Assembly (NCBI GenBank): GCA_028288505.1
Contig: JAQBNN010000114.1
Span: 1 to 51,894 of the forward strand
DNA: 51,894 nt
Direction of reading: 5' to 3'
Origin: Segetibacter sp.
Lineage (GTDB): Bacteria > Bacteroidota > Bacteroidia > Chitinophagales > Chitinophagaceae
Shown here: one piece after another, positions 15,500-25,100 of the stretch
How the letters are laid out: each line of letters opens with the position of its first letter
Position numbering within the stretch: position 1 is the stretch's first letter
Made by a program: the position numbers and the translations under genes
The notes under the pieces: model-generated
What the model was told of the DNA's origin: nothing
Seen by the model: only the letters and a program-made list of their open reading frames with translations
Database searches by the model: none

Positions 15500-16345
15500 T
15501 TAATAATGTACTTTCTCATCTTTTAAGATCTGTTCTTCCAGCTGCAAAAAAGAATGATATAATGCTGTTGTAATTTCCCCGGGACTGCCATTTCCTACTT
15601 GCTTATCATCTATTGCAACAATGGGAAAAACCCTTTTCGTTGTACTTGTCATAAATACTTCCGCAGCATTATTAAGGTCGGTTAGAGATACACGGCGTAA
15701 CTCCACTTTAAAGTCTTTCTCCGCTAATTCAATCACCTTCATTCTTGTAATGCCCTTCAATACATCCTCCTCAGGGGTCACAATAGTCTTGTCGGCCGTT
15801 ACAATAAACACATTCGATCTGGGAAATTCTAAAACCTGCCCGTTCAAATGATATAGAATATCATCCGCCTTTTTCTGCCGAAGCTTCTCCAGTTGTTGTA
15901 TTCCTATAATGTAGTTCGTAGATTTTATTAAGGGCAACTGCCGCATATATTCATGAAGAACAACACGAACACCCTTTTGAAATTTTTCCTCAGTGGGCAG
16001 TTCTAAACGTTGTTGAAGAATAATAAAATTAGGTGCAACAGGTTGGTAACTATCCAAAGAAAAACCACCTGTGAGTATGAGCCTGAAACCCGAATCAGGA
16101 ATATTATTTAGCGAGATCATTTTATAAACAACCTCTTTTAATTCCTGCTTCGATTGCAAAGGCGTTAAAACCAAGCCTGAAGCAGAATTAAAGAACCGGT
16201 CGATGTAATCGTCTAAAAACAACGGTACATTATCCCTAATCCTGAAATAATCGAAAACGGCGTAGCCACGCTGAATTGAAAGATCACTTACGTGAAGTGA
16301 AGCTTCTTCCTCGTTAATGAAAGTGTTGTTTATATAAGCAACCAT
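15500..16345 (-). CDS. Class IV PLP aminotransferase (D-amino acid/branched-chain/ADC-lyase fold)
   Basis: The 281-residue protein has the fold-type IV hallmarks: DLSIQRGYAVFD near the N-terminus, the PLP lysine K141 in PLIKSTNY, and E173 in EFPRSNVF followed by GITR. These enzymes include D-amino acid and branched-chain aminotransferases and aminodeoxychorismate lyase; substrate specificity cannot be fixed from sequence alone. It stands alone. Confidence 0.8.
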   Translation of the reverse strand: MVAYINNTFINEEEASLHVSDLSIQRGYAVFDYFRIRDNVPLFLDDYIDRFFNSASGLVLTPLQSKQELKEVVYKMISLNNIPDSGFRLILTGGFSLDSYQPVAPNFIILQQRLELPTEEKFQKGVRVVLHEYMRQLPLIKSTNYIIGIQQLEKLRQKKADDILYHLNGQVLEFPRSNVFIVTADKTIVTPEEDVLKGITRMKVIELAEKDFKVELRRVSLTDLNNAAEVFMTSTTKRVFPIVAIDDKQVGNGSPGEITTALYHSFLQLEEQILKDEKVHY

Positions 16346-16556
16346 AACTTTCTATCTATAAATTTTGTAGAACAAGCCTGCGCCTGCCACTAGGTATTCT
16401 GTAAAACCCGTAAAAAATTGAAATAAGCGAAAGGCGCATCGAAAATACAAAAATCTAGGCACCTGAATTATTCATGGGCAGCAGGCTTTCATTTTGAGAA
16501 TCGACCTGTTCCTCCTTTTCTCATTTGCTGGCCTGCGAATTGTTCTTCTGATTTCT

Positions 16557-17438
16557 ATGTCAGATTTCACAACCTTGCTCCCTGGTGGAAGAACCCTCAG
16601 CTATTCATTGTATGGTCCTGCACATGGCGAGCCGGTCTTTTACTTTCACGGCACGCCCAGTTCACGACTCGAACCGCTAATCCTCGGAGCTTACAAAAAA
16701 GATATAAATACACTGCTATCAAAAAGCAACATTCAATTAATAGCGGTCGACCGCCCCGGGATGGGCTACTCCTCTTTTAATCCAAAAGGAACTTTTGAAT
16801 CATTTGCACAAGACGTCAGCTTCCTTGCAAGCCAGTTAAAGATCGAAAAAAGTAAAGTGCTCTGTTGGTCAGGGGGCGGCCCGTATGCGCTTGCCACTGC
16901 TTACCATTACCCGGAATTAATCGGGAGCGTTCATATAATAACCGGCTTTACCAGGAGCTTTGGTGAACCGGGTGTTTTTAAAAACATGCATGGCAACAAG
17001 TACTATTTTGGAGCTGCTAAAAAAATTCCGGGTATAATGCGGGTCGTTTTAAGTTGGGCCGGCAGAAAAGAAGCGAAGAGAGGAATTCCGCGTTTTGTTT
17101 CGCAGCTTCCCGACGTCGATCATAATCTAATGCATACCCAGGATCAGTTAAGAACCATTTCAAAACACACCTTGGTTGAAGCTTGCCGAAATGGAAGTAA
17201 AGGCCCGGTACACGAAGCGGCTTTATACTACAACGATCTCAACTACAAGCTCGAGGAAATTACGCAGGTCGTTCACTTTTGGTGGGGCTACGAGGATAAT
17301 GTTGTAACGAACGTTCACGCAAAGGCAATAGAAAAAAAGGTGCTGAACCACGTGATGCATTACAAGCCGGGTGAGGGCCACTTGTCGATTTATGTAAATT
17401 ATATGGAGGATATTTTAGCTACAGTTGTCAATAGCTGA
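16557..17438 (+). CDS. Alpha/beta hydrolase
   Basis: Starting at 16557 (MSDFTTLLPGG), the 293-residue protein has the oxyanion motif HGTP (31-34), the nucleophile Ser105 in CWSGGG (Cys replaces the first Gly of GxSxG), Asp247 in GYEDNVV and His275 in GEGHLS. The catalytic triad is thus complete. A longer frame starts at 16494 and would add a hydrophobic N-terminus; if used, the enzyme would be membrane-bound. The substrate is unknown. Confidence 0.75.
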   Translation: MSDFTTLLPGGRTLSYSLYGPAHGEPVFYFHGTPSSRLEPLILGAYKKDINTLLSKSNIQLIAVDRPGMGYSSFNPKGTFESFAQDVSFLASQLKIEKSKVLCWSGGGPYALATAYHYPELIGSVHIITGFTRSFGEPGVFKNMHGNKYYFGAAKKIPGIMRVVLSWAGRKEAKRGIPRFVSQLPDVDHNLMHTQDQLRTISKHTLVEACRNGSKGPVHEAALYYNDLNYKLEEITQVVHFWWGYEDNVVTNVHAKAIEKKVLNHVMHYKPGEGHLSIYVNYMEDILATVVNS

Positions 17439-17510
17439 GGCAAGGTATCTCCGGCGAGTTCCCTTTTCGCAAGGTTCTTTTGGTACCAGCCGCATATCCC
17501 TGGTTAATCA

Positions 17511-17534
17511 TTGTTGCGTCGCATTTCGTTCATC
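17511..17534 (+). repeat. Intergenic dyad repeat, variant C, + orientation
   Basis: TTGTTGCGTCGCA then TTTCGTTCATC. It matches the 15384 copy apart from a few bases. It is the one copy that breaks the +/- alternation. Confidence 0.7.
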
Positions 17535-17898
17535 AGCATTTCCATTATTCATCTTTTCCTGCGTTTACTAATAATCATATGGTGCCGCTAACATCGGTGA
17601 AAACAGCATTACCAACAGTACATTACTAAATCAGGTAACAAAAAACGCCTTTAAGATGTGGTAATTGTTACCCGTTGGTAAAAGTCGAATGTAATAAGTA
17701 GAAGTTGTATGCCCAAAATTGACCGGTTTTATTTTACGCCCCGGGAGATAACATAAGTTTTGCAAGACGCACTCCTGCCTTAAAACCCGGTTATGCAACA
17801 ATTTTATACCTTACTACTTCATAATTAACATGTTATCTTCCCTTCACCTGAAAAATCATTACCTTTTAAGGTTTTTCGCGACGAAGGGACTACGAAAA

Positions 17899-17919
17899 GT
17901 ACAAGAGTGCGACGCAACG
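17899..17919 (-). repeat. Intergenic dyad repeat, variant A, - orientation
   Basis: GTACAAGAG-TGCGACGCAACG followed by GCTGTTTAATA (type-1 flank). It lies 158 bp before the glgX start codon. Confidence 0.85.
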
Positions 17920-18077
17920 GCTGTTTAATAAAAGTTACAAAGGCTTGTTACAAAAAGTCTTCTTTTAAAGTGTTTGGAACTCACCTCTTTTTGGAAGAAT
18001 TTTCCTCAAAAATTCAAATATTACGAATGGCAAGGATATTGAAATACACAGAGTTCAATTGATTATAAAATAAAAGC

Positions 18078-20276
18078 ATGCAGACAGTTGTAGATAAAAA
18101 AAGTAAATCGAACCAAACTAAATCAAAAACATCTATTACGAACGTTCCAACAAACCCTGTTTCGTACCCCGGCAAACCTTTTCCACTTGGAGCCACCTGG
18201 GAAGGAGAAGGGGTCAACTTCGCCTTATATTCTGAAAACGCCACCGGCGTAGATCTTTGTTTGTTCAATACAACAGAAGATACAACAGAAGCAGCGACAA
18301 TAAAGATTACCGAGGTTTCGCACCACGTGTGGCACATTTTCGTGCCCGATTTACAGCCCGGCCAATTATATGGTTTTAGGGTTTTTGGTCCTTACGAACC
18401 GCACAACGGCCATCGCTTTAACCCTAATAAATTACTTATTGATCCTTATGCCAAGGCTGTTGCAGGAGCTATTCAATGGCACGACTCACTCTTCGGGTAT
18501 GAGGTAGGTAGCCCCGAAGAAGACCTTAGTTTCAGCGATTCCGATAGTGCTCCCTACATTCCTAAGTCGGTAGTAGTAAACAGTAACTTCGATTGGGGAG
18601 AGGATAAGGCGCCAAAATTCCCGTACCATAAATCTGTAATCTACGAAACGCATGTAAAAGGATTTACCCAGTTACACCCCGAAATACCAGAAGAAATAAG
18701 GGGAAGTTACGCGGCAATTGGCCACCCGGTTACCATTAACTATTTAAAGGAGTTAGGCATAACGGCTATTGAGCTAATGCCCGTGCATCATTTTATTGTA
18801 GACCGGTATTTGAAGGATAAAGACCTTACAAACTACTGGGGCTATAACACCATAGGTTTCTTTGCTCCTGATGTAAGATATTCAAGCAGTGGAGTATTAG
18901 GCGAGCAGGTGTACGAGTTTAAGCAAATGGTAAAAAACCTGCACGAGGCTGACATAGAAGTAATACTCGATGTGGTGTACAATCACACAGGAGAAGGGAA
19001 CCATATGGGTCCAACTGTTTCATTTCGTGGCGTAGACAATGCCTCTTATTACAGGCTAACCGGAGATAAGCGGTATTATATGGATTATACCGGTACGGGT
19101 AACACCTTAAATGCCCAGTTGCCTAACGTGCTTAGGCTGATAATGGATAGCCTTAGGTATTGGATAGTAGATATGCATGTAGACGGTTTCCGTTTCGACC
19201 TTGCCAGCACGCTTGCAAGGGAACTTCATGAAGTAGATCGTCTTGGTTCTTTTTTCGATATTATACACCAGGATCCTATTATATCACAGGTTAAACTAAT
19301 CGCAGAACCATGGGATATAGGTGAGGGTGGATACATGGTAGGAAAGTTTCCCCCGGGCTGGGCAGAATGGAATGGCAAATATCGCGATTGCATTAGAGAC
19401 TATTGGCGTGGTGCCGAAAGTGTGCTTGCAGAATTTGGTGAGCGCTTTACCGGTAGTTCTGACCTGTACAAGAATGACGGCAGGCGACCTACAGCAAGTA
19501 TAAATTTTGTAACTGCCCACGATGGGTTTACCCTGCACGATCTTGTTTCTTATAACGAGAAACACAACATAGCCAATGGCGAAAATAATAATGATGGAGA
19601 AAGCCATAACAGGTCGTGGAACTGTGGTGCTGAAGGACAGACCGACGATGTAGCAATTAACCAGTTGAGGCAACAGCAAAAACGGAACATGCTAACTACC
19701 TTGTTTTTATCGCAGGGCGTTCCTATGCTGGTAGCCGGCGATGAAATAAGCCGTACCCAAAAGGGAAATAATAACGCCTATTGTCAGGATAACGAATTAT
19801 CGTGGCTCGATTGGGATAATGCAGACAAAGAGTTAATGGAGTTTACAAAAAAGCTTATCCAATTCAGGAAGAAGCATCCATCATTCAGAAGAAGGCGCTG
19901 GTTCCAGGGACGATCAATTAAAGGAGTTGGAGTAGAAGACATAGCGTGGTTCCTACCTAACGGAATTGAAATGACAGAAGAAAACTGGAACCATGATTTT
20001 GCTAAATCACTTGCTGTGTACTTAAATGGAAAAGGCATCCGCTCAATTGGTCCGATGGGGGAAACAATTACAGACGATAGTTTTTATGTAATCTTCAACG
20101 CGTTTCATGAGCCTCTCGATTTTAAGCTTCCGCCTGTAAAGTACGGAAGAGATTGGACGAAGATATTGGATACTCATTTAAATTACCTTTCAGAAGATGG
20201 CGAAAAATTTAAAGCTTCTCAAACAATAAGGGTAGACGGAAGATCGGTAGTACTTCTAAAACAGCCACTGCGATAA
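18078..20276 (+). CDS. glgX: Glycogen debranching enzyme, isoamylase/GlgX type (GH13)
   Basis: Cleaves alpha-1,6 branches of glycogen to give linear malto-oligosaccharides. The 732 residues start with a CBM48-like domain (about 30-130, PLGATWEGEGVNFALYSENA), followed by the GH13 barrel with VVYNHT, the nucleophile Asp in DGFRFDLAS, the acid/base Glu in LIAEPWD, and VTAHDGFTL. It is the first gene of a three-gene operon; treZ starts 10 bp later. Its product is the substrate for TreY. Confidence 0.92.
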   Translation: MQTVVDKKSKSNQTKSKTSITNVPTNPVSYPGKPFPLGATWEGEGVNFALYSENATGVDLCLFNTTEDTTEAATIKITEVSHHVWHIFVPDLQPGQLYGFRVFGPYEPHNGHRFNPNKLLIDPYAKAVAGAIQWHDSLFGYEVGSPEEDLSFSDSDSAPYIPKSVVVNSNFDWGEDKAPKFPYHKSVIYETHVKGFTQLHPEIPEEIRGSYAAIGHPVTINYLKELGITAIELMPVHHFIVDRYLKDKDLTNYWGYNTIGFFAPDVRYSSSGVLGEQVYEFKQMVKNLHEADIEVILDVVYNHTGEGNHMGPTVSFRGVDNASYYRLTGDKRYYMDYTGTGNTLNAQLPNVLRLIMDSLRYWIVDMHVDGFRFDLASTLARELHEVDRLGSFFDIIHQDPIISQVKLIAEPWDIGEGGYMVGKFPPGWAEWNGKYRDCIRDYWRGAESVLAEFGERFTGSSDLYKNDGRRPTASINFVTAHDGFTLHDLVSYNEKHNIANGENNNDGESHNRSWNCGAEGQTDDVAINQLRQQQKRNMLTTLFLSQGVPMLVAGDEISRTQKGNNNAYCQDNELSWLDWDNADKELMEFTKKLIQFRKKHPSFRRRRWFQGRSIKGVGVEDIAWFLPNGIEMTEENWNHDFAKSLAVYLNGKGIRSIGPMGETITDDSFYVIFNAFHEPLDFKLPPVKYGRDWTKILDTHLNYLSEDGEKFKASQTIRVDGRSVVLLKQPLR

Positions 20277-20286
20277 ACACAGACAG

Positions 20287-22134
20287 ATGAAGCATTTTGA
20301 GGTAAGTAAGCGAACGCTGGGAGTAAATTTTAATTCAGAAGGTGCTGCAGAAATCTTGGTATGGGCACCGTTAAAAGAAAGTGTACAGGTTTTATTACAC
20401 GAGTCAGGAGAGAAGCTTCCTTTAAAGAAAGATGAGTTCGGCTTCTGGAAAAGTTCTACAGGTAAAATAAAACCGGGGGATAAATACAAGTTTGTTCTAG
20501 AGGATGAACAAGAACTTCCGGAATCTGCGTCTTTATCCCAGCCGGAGGGAGTGCACGGTTTTTCTGCCGGGTATGATCTGCGAGATTACCAGTGGGAGGA
20601 TAAGGGATGGAATAATATCCCTTTGAGAGATTTTATATTGTACGAACTGCATACCGGCACTTTTACGGAAGAAGGGACGTTCGCAGGCATAGAAGGAAAA
20701 CTGGATTATCTAAAAGAACTGGGCGTTAATGCAATTGAAATAATGCCGGTTGCACAGTTCTCAGGTTCAAGAAACTGGGGGTACGACGGTGTTTTTCCGT
20801 TTGCTGTTCAGAGCTCGTATGGTGGAGCGGAAGGCTTAATGCATCTGGTCAACACTTGCCACAGCAAAGGAATTGCCGTAGTGCTCGACGTAGTATACAA
20901 CCATATGGGACCCGAAGGAAATTACCTTGGTGCATACGGCCCCTACTTTACGGATAAGTACAATACCCCCTGGGGAAACGCTATAAATTTTGATGATGCG
21001 TATTGCGACGGGGTGAGGCAATACTTCGTGGAGAACGTGTTAATGTGGTTTCGGGATTTTCATGTTGACGCGCTCCGTATGGACGCGGTACATGCAATCA
21101 AAGATTTTGGACCGGTACATATTCTACAGGAAATAAAAGAGCATGTAAACACGCTTTGCGAAGAAACAGGTAGGCAACATCACTTAATAGTTGAGCTTGA
21201 TTTGAACGACACACGATTTATAAATCCAATTGAACAGCATGGCTTCGGAATGGATGCTCAATGGGTTGATGAGTTTCACCATGCTTTGCGGGTAACTGCT
21301 GGCGAGCCGAGGACCGGGTATTATGCTGACTTTACCGGCCTTTCTCATTTGGCAAAAGCGTATAAAGATGCTTATGTTTTTGATGGACAGTACTCTCCGC
21401 ACCGAAAGAAATATTTCGGTATAAAAGCAGAAAAAAATCCGGGGCAACAGTTCATTGTCTTTTCCCAAAATCACGATCAGGTTGGTAATCGAATGTTGGG
21501 CGAAAGAACGAGCACGCTGGTAAGCTTTGAGATGCAGAAACTAATGGCCGGCTCTGTTTTAGTAAGTCCGTTTCTACCAATGCTATTTATGGGGGAGGAA
21601 TATAGTGAACCAAATCCTTTTTTATATTTTGTAAGTCACACAGATGAGGAACTGGCAGAGGCTGTAAGAAAGGGCCGAAAGGCAGAATTTGCAGCCTTTC
21701 ATGCAGAGGGGGAAGCGCCCGATCCTGTATCAGAAGAAACTTTTACCAGGTCAAAGTTGCAATGGAACCTGCTTGAGCAGGAGCCAAATAAAACGATGTT
21801 AGAATTTTATAAAACAGTGATCTTATTGCGAAAGCAAATACCGGCCTTATATGTCCTCGACCGTAACCAGTTAAACGTGGAGCACAATGAAGAAAAGCAA
21901 ACGTTGCTATTACACCGCTGGCAGCAGGATCAACATGTTCTTTGCCTAATGAACTTTTCAAAGGGTGAGCAGGAAATAACCTTGCCTACTTATTCAAGTA
22001 ACTGGAGCAAAGTGCTCGACTCTGCCGACCCAAAGTGGAGAGGACCCATGGCAGCGCCTGGGCTGGTTGAGGGTGCTGCAACAATAAAAATCGAACGTGA
22101 ATCTTTTCTAATTTATACAAATAACTATGCATAA
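20287..22134 (+). CDS. treZ: Malto-oligosyltrehalose trehalohydrolase (GH13)
   Basis: Releases trehalose from maltooligosyltrehalose made by TreY. The 615 residues fit the family. After an N-terminal beta domain comes the GH13 barrel with VVYNHMGPEGNYL, the nucleophile Asp in DALRMDAVHAI, the Glu in VELDLND, and SQNHDQVGNR. The 3' end overlaps the following gene by 8 bp, so translation is coupled. Branching enzyme GlgB is the closest alternative, but the MGPEGNYLG and NHDQVGNR forms are typical of TreZ. Confidence 0.9.
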   Translation: MKHFEVSKRTLGVNFNSEGAAEILVWAPLKESVQVLLHESGEKLPLKKDEFGFWKSSTGKIKPGDKYKFVLEDEQELPESASLSQPEGVHGFSAGYDLRDYQWEDKGWNNIPLRDFILYELHTGTFTEEGTFAGIEGKLDYLKELGVNAIEIMPVAQFSGSRNWGYDGVFPFAVQSSYGGAEGLMHLVNTCHSKGIAVVLDVVYNHMGPEGNYLGAYGPYFTDKYNTPWGNAINFDDAYCDGVRQYFVENVLMWFRDFHVDALRMDAVHAIKDFGPVHILQEIKEHVNTLCEETGRQHHLIVELDLNDTRFINPIEQHGFGMDAQWVDEFHHALRVTAGEPRTGYYADFTGLSHLAKAYKDAYVFDGQYSPHRKKYFGIKAEKNPGQQFIVFSQNHDQVGNRMLGERTSTLVSFEMQKLMAGSVLVSPFLPMLFMGEEYSEPNPFLYFVSHTDEELAEAVRKGRKAEFAAFHAEGEAPDPVSEETFTRSKLQWNLLEQEPNKTMLEFYKTVILLRKQIPALYVLDRNQLNVEHNEEKQTLLLHRWQQDQHVLCLMNFSKGEQEITLPTYSSNWSKVLDSADPKWRGPMAAPGLVEGAATIKIERESFLIYTNNYA

Positions 22135-25100
22135 TCCTGTTGCGACTTATCGCTTACAGTTTCATAAAGAATTTACATTTGATGTATTTGAAAAAATAAT
22201 TCCTTACCTGAGAAAACTTGGCGTAAGCACTATTTATGCATCACCTGTTTTCCAGGCTACTCCAGGCAGTACCCACGGGTACGATGCGCTTAATCCCAAT
22301 AAAATTAACCCTGAAATTGGTTCAAAAAACCAACTGATTAACCTGGCAAGAAATCTTGAAGAGGAAGGAATCAGCTGGTTACAGGATATTGTACCAAATC
22401 ACATGGCTTTCGATACAAGAAATCTTTGGCTGAGGGATGTTTTGGAGAAAGGACAACTGTCTATTTACGCACCGTTCTTCGACGTGCCCTGGACAGGAAA
22501 AATTTATCACGGACGAATGATGGTTCCTTTCCTGGGCGCTTCCCTCGACGAGGTTATAAAAAACAAGGAGCTTAAAGTTGATTTTGATAACAAGCGTTTA
22601 GTGTTTCGTTATTACGAATCCACCTATCCTTTACATATCCGGTCCTACTCAACTATTTTAAAATCAGGTAAAGAAGAACCTTCGAAAGCCATTAAACAAC
22701 TTCTTACTCAAATAGAGGAAATCCACATACTGGAAGAACAGGAATTATATGGACAACGATGGAACGAGTTCGGTCAGCAGTTTATTTCGCTAATGAAAGA
22801 TGAAGCCTCAAAGGACTTTATTCTTTCGTGCATGGAGGAAGTAAATAACGATGCTGAGATAATAAAGAAAATTTCCGGTGAACAAGTATACCAGTTATGC
22901 GAATGGCAAAAGACGGATTATAGAATCAATTTCAGAAGGTTCTTTACGGTAAACGGCCTTATTTGCCTGAATATCCAAAACTCTGATGTTTTTCAACTAC
23001 ACCATGAGCTTATTAAAGAAATGGTTGACGAGGGTATATTTAAAGGGTTGCGAATTGATCACATTGATGGCTTATATGATCCGAACAAATATTTAGATGA
23101 CCTGAGGAACCTCGCTGGAGGAGAAACATATATTATAGTTGAGAAGATTTTGGAGCCGGGTGAAGCCCTGCCAAAAAAATGGCCTATACAAGGTAATACC
23201 GGTTACGACTTCCTTGGTATAGTAAACAATCTGTTTACCAACAAGGAAAACGAAGAGAAATTTAATGAACTCTACCAGCAGATAACCAACGATTACACCC
23301 CTATTCAGCAGCAACTAAGAGAAAAGAAATCTCACATACTTTATGACAGTATGGGAGGAGAGTTGCAGAATCTTTACCAACTGTTCCTCGATCTGAACCT
23401 CATTGATAAGCGCAGTTTTGCAAGGGTACGAAAAGAGGATATGAAAAGCGCTATTGCTGAATTTCTCATCCATTGTCCTGTTTACAGGTATTACGGGAAC
23501 CGGATGCCATTAGATGGAGAGGAAGCTGCAGCTATTCAAGATATTTTTAACAGGGTAAGAAGAACCGATAACGACCTATCAGATGCCGTGTCTCTTTTAG
23601 AGATTGCGCTTCTAAAAAATCCACGGGAAGGCAACCAGGAAAGAAATGCGAAGGCACTCCGCTTTTACCAAAGGTGCATGCAGTTTACTGGTCCGCTAAT
23701 GGCAAAAGGTGTGGAAGATACCCTAATGTACACTTACAACAGGTTCATTGGTCATAACGAAGTGGGTGATTCACCGGAAGCTTTTGGTCTCCTGCCGCAC
23801 GAGTTTCACCATGCTATGCGGGAGCGGCAGCAACACTGGCCATTCTCCCTCAATGCTACTTCTACCCACGATACTAAACGAGGGGAGGATGTAAGGGCGA
23901 GACTAAATGTCCTCACCGATCTTGCTGACGAGTGGACAAGCATAGTAGCAGAGTGGCAAGACATGAATAATGATTTAAAGCAGGATCAGTACCCGGATTC
24001 TAATGATGAATACTTTATTTATCAAACCCTGGCCGGCGCTTTCCCTATGGCGGGACAGGACGAGGATAACTTTAGCGAAAGGATGCAGCAATATATAGAG
24101 AAGGCACTCCGTGAGGCAAAGACATATTCAAATTGGACTACACCTGACGAAGAATATGAAAGTGCAGCCAAGCAATTTGCAGTACAACTGCTAGATAAAA
24201 CCAGACCTTTCTGGAAAAGTTTTGAAACTTTCCACCAAAAGATCTCTGATTATGGTGTGGTAAATTCACTTTCACAGGTTCTCCTCAAATTTGCTTGTCC
24301 CGGCGTTCCCGATGTTTACCAGGGCTGTGAGCTTTGGGATTTTTCCCTTGTTGACCCTGATAACAGGCGACCTGTTGACTACCAGAAAAGACAAGAATGG
24401 CTGGAGGAACTTGAACCACGAGTGAAAGGAAAAGAGGGTCAGTTATTACAGGAGCTCTGGAACGACCGGTACAACGCAAAAATTAAACTATGGCTTGTTC
24501 ATACCCTTTTCGATTTGCGCAAACAGTATCCAACGGTTTTCTCTGAGGGAGAATATATTCCGTTGCAGGTAGAGGGACAATACAAGGATAACATACTTGC
24601 ATTTGCCCGCAAGCAGCACCGCCACGTATTTATAGTAGCAGTTCCTTTGCATATCGCCGCAATCTGCGAGGAGCAGTCAAAAGGAGTTGACGAGGTTGAT
24701 TGGAAGGACACCCGGATCCTCTTACCTAAAGATGTTGTTGGAGATTGGGAGCACCAGTTAGCATATACGCAGGGCGGCAAGCAGAGTGAGATAGAGGTGA
24801 AAGATATTTTTAACCCCTTGCCTTTCGCTATTTTAAAAGTTCAGCAAACAGTTAATCAACGTGGTGCGGGCATCCTCATGCACATCACGTCACTTCCTTC
24901 ACCTTTTGGTGTTGGCGATATGGGTCCCGAAGCATTTTCCTTTGCAGATTTCCTCAGTCGTACCAATCAAAGGTTTTGGCAACTGCTTCCTTTAAACCCT
25001 ACCGAGGAAGGCCAGGGACACTCACCCTATAGTTCGATCTCGAGCAGGGCAGGAAATCCTCTGTTAATTAGTCCTGAACATTTGGCTAAAGAAGGGCTGC

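Larger units (their letters stand above)
17439..18077. other. Long intergenic region upstream of the glycogen operon
   Basis: Holds two dyad repeats (17511, variant C, +; 17899, variant A, -) in a convergent pair 364 bp apart. I see no credible gene. The 3' part, rich in A and T, should carry the promoter of the glgX-treZ-treY operon; TTTGGAACTCACC near 17970 could be a -33 element, but no good -7 partner is seen. Confidence 0.5.

Noticed and set aside
17439-18077. A riboswitch or attenuator before glgX
   Set aside because: I could not find a conserved fold or a terminator/antiterminator pair; only the repeats stand out.
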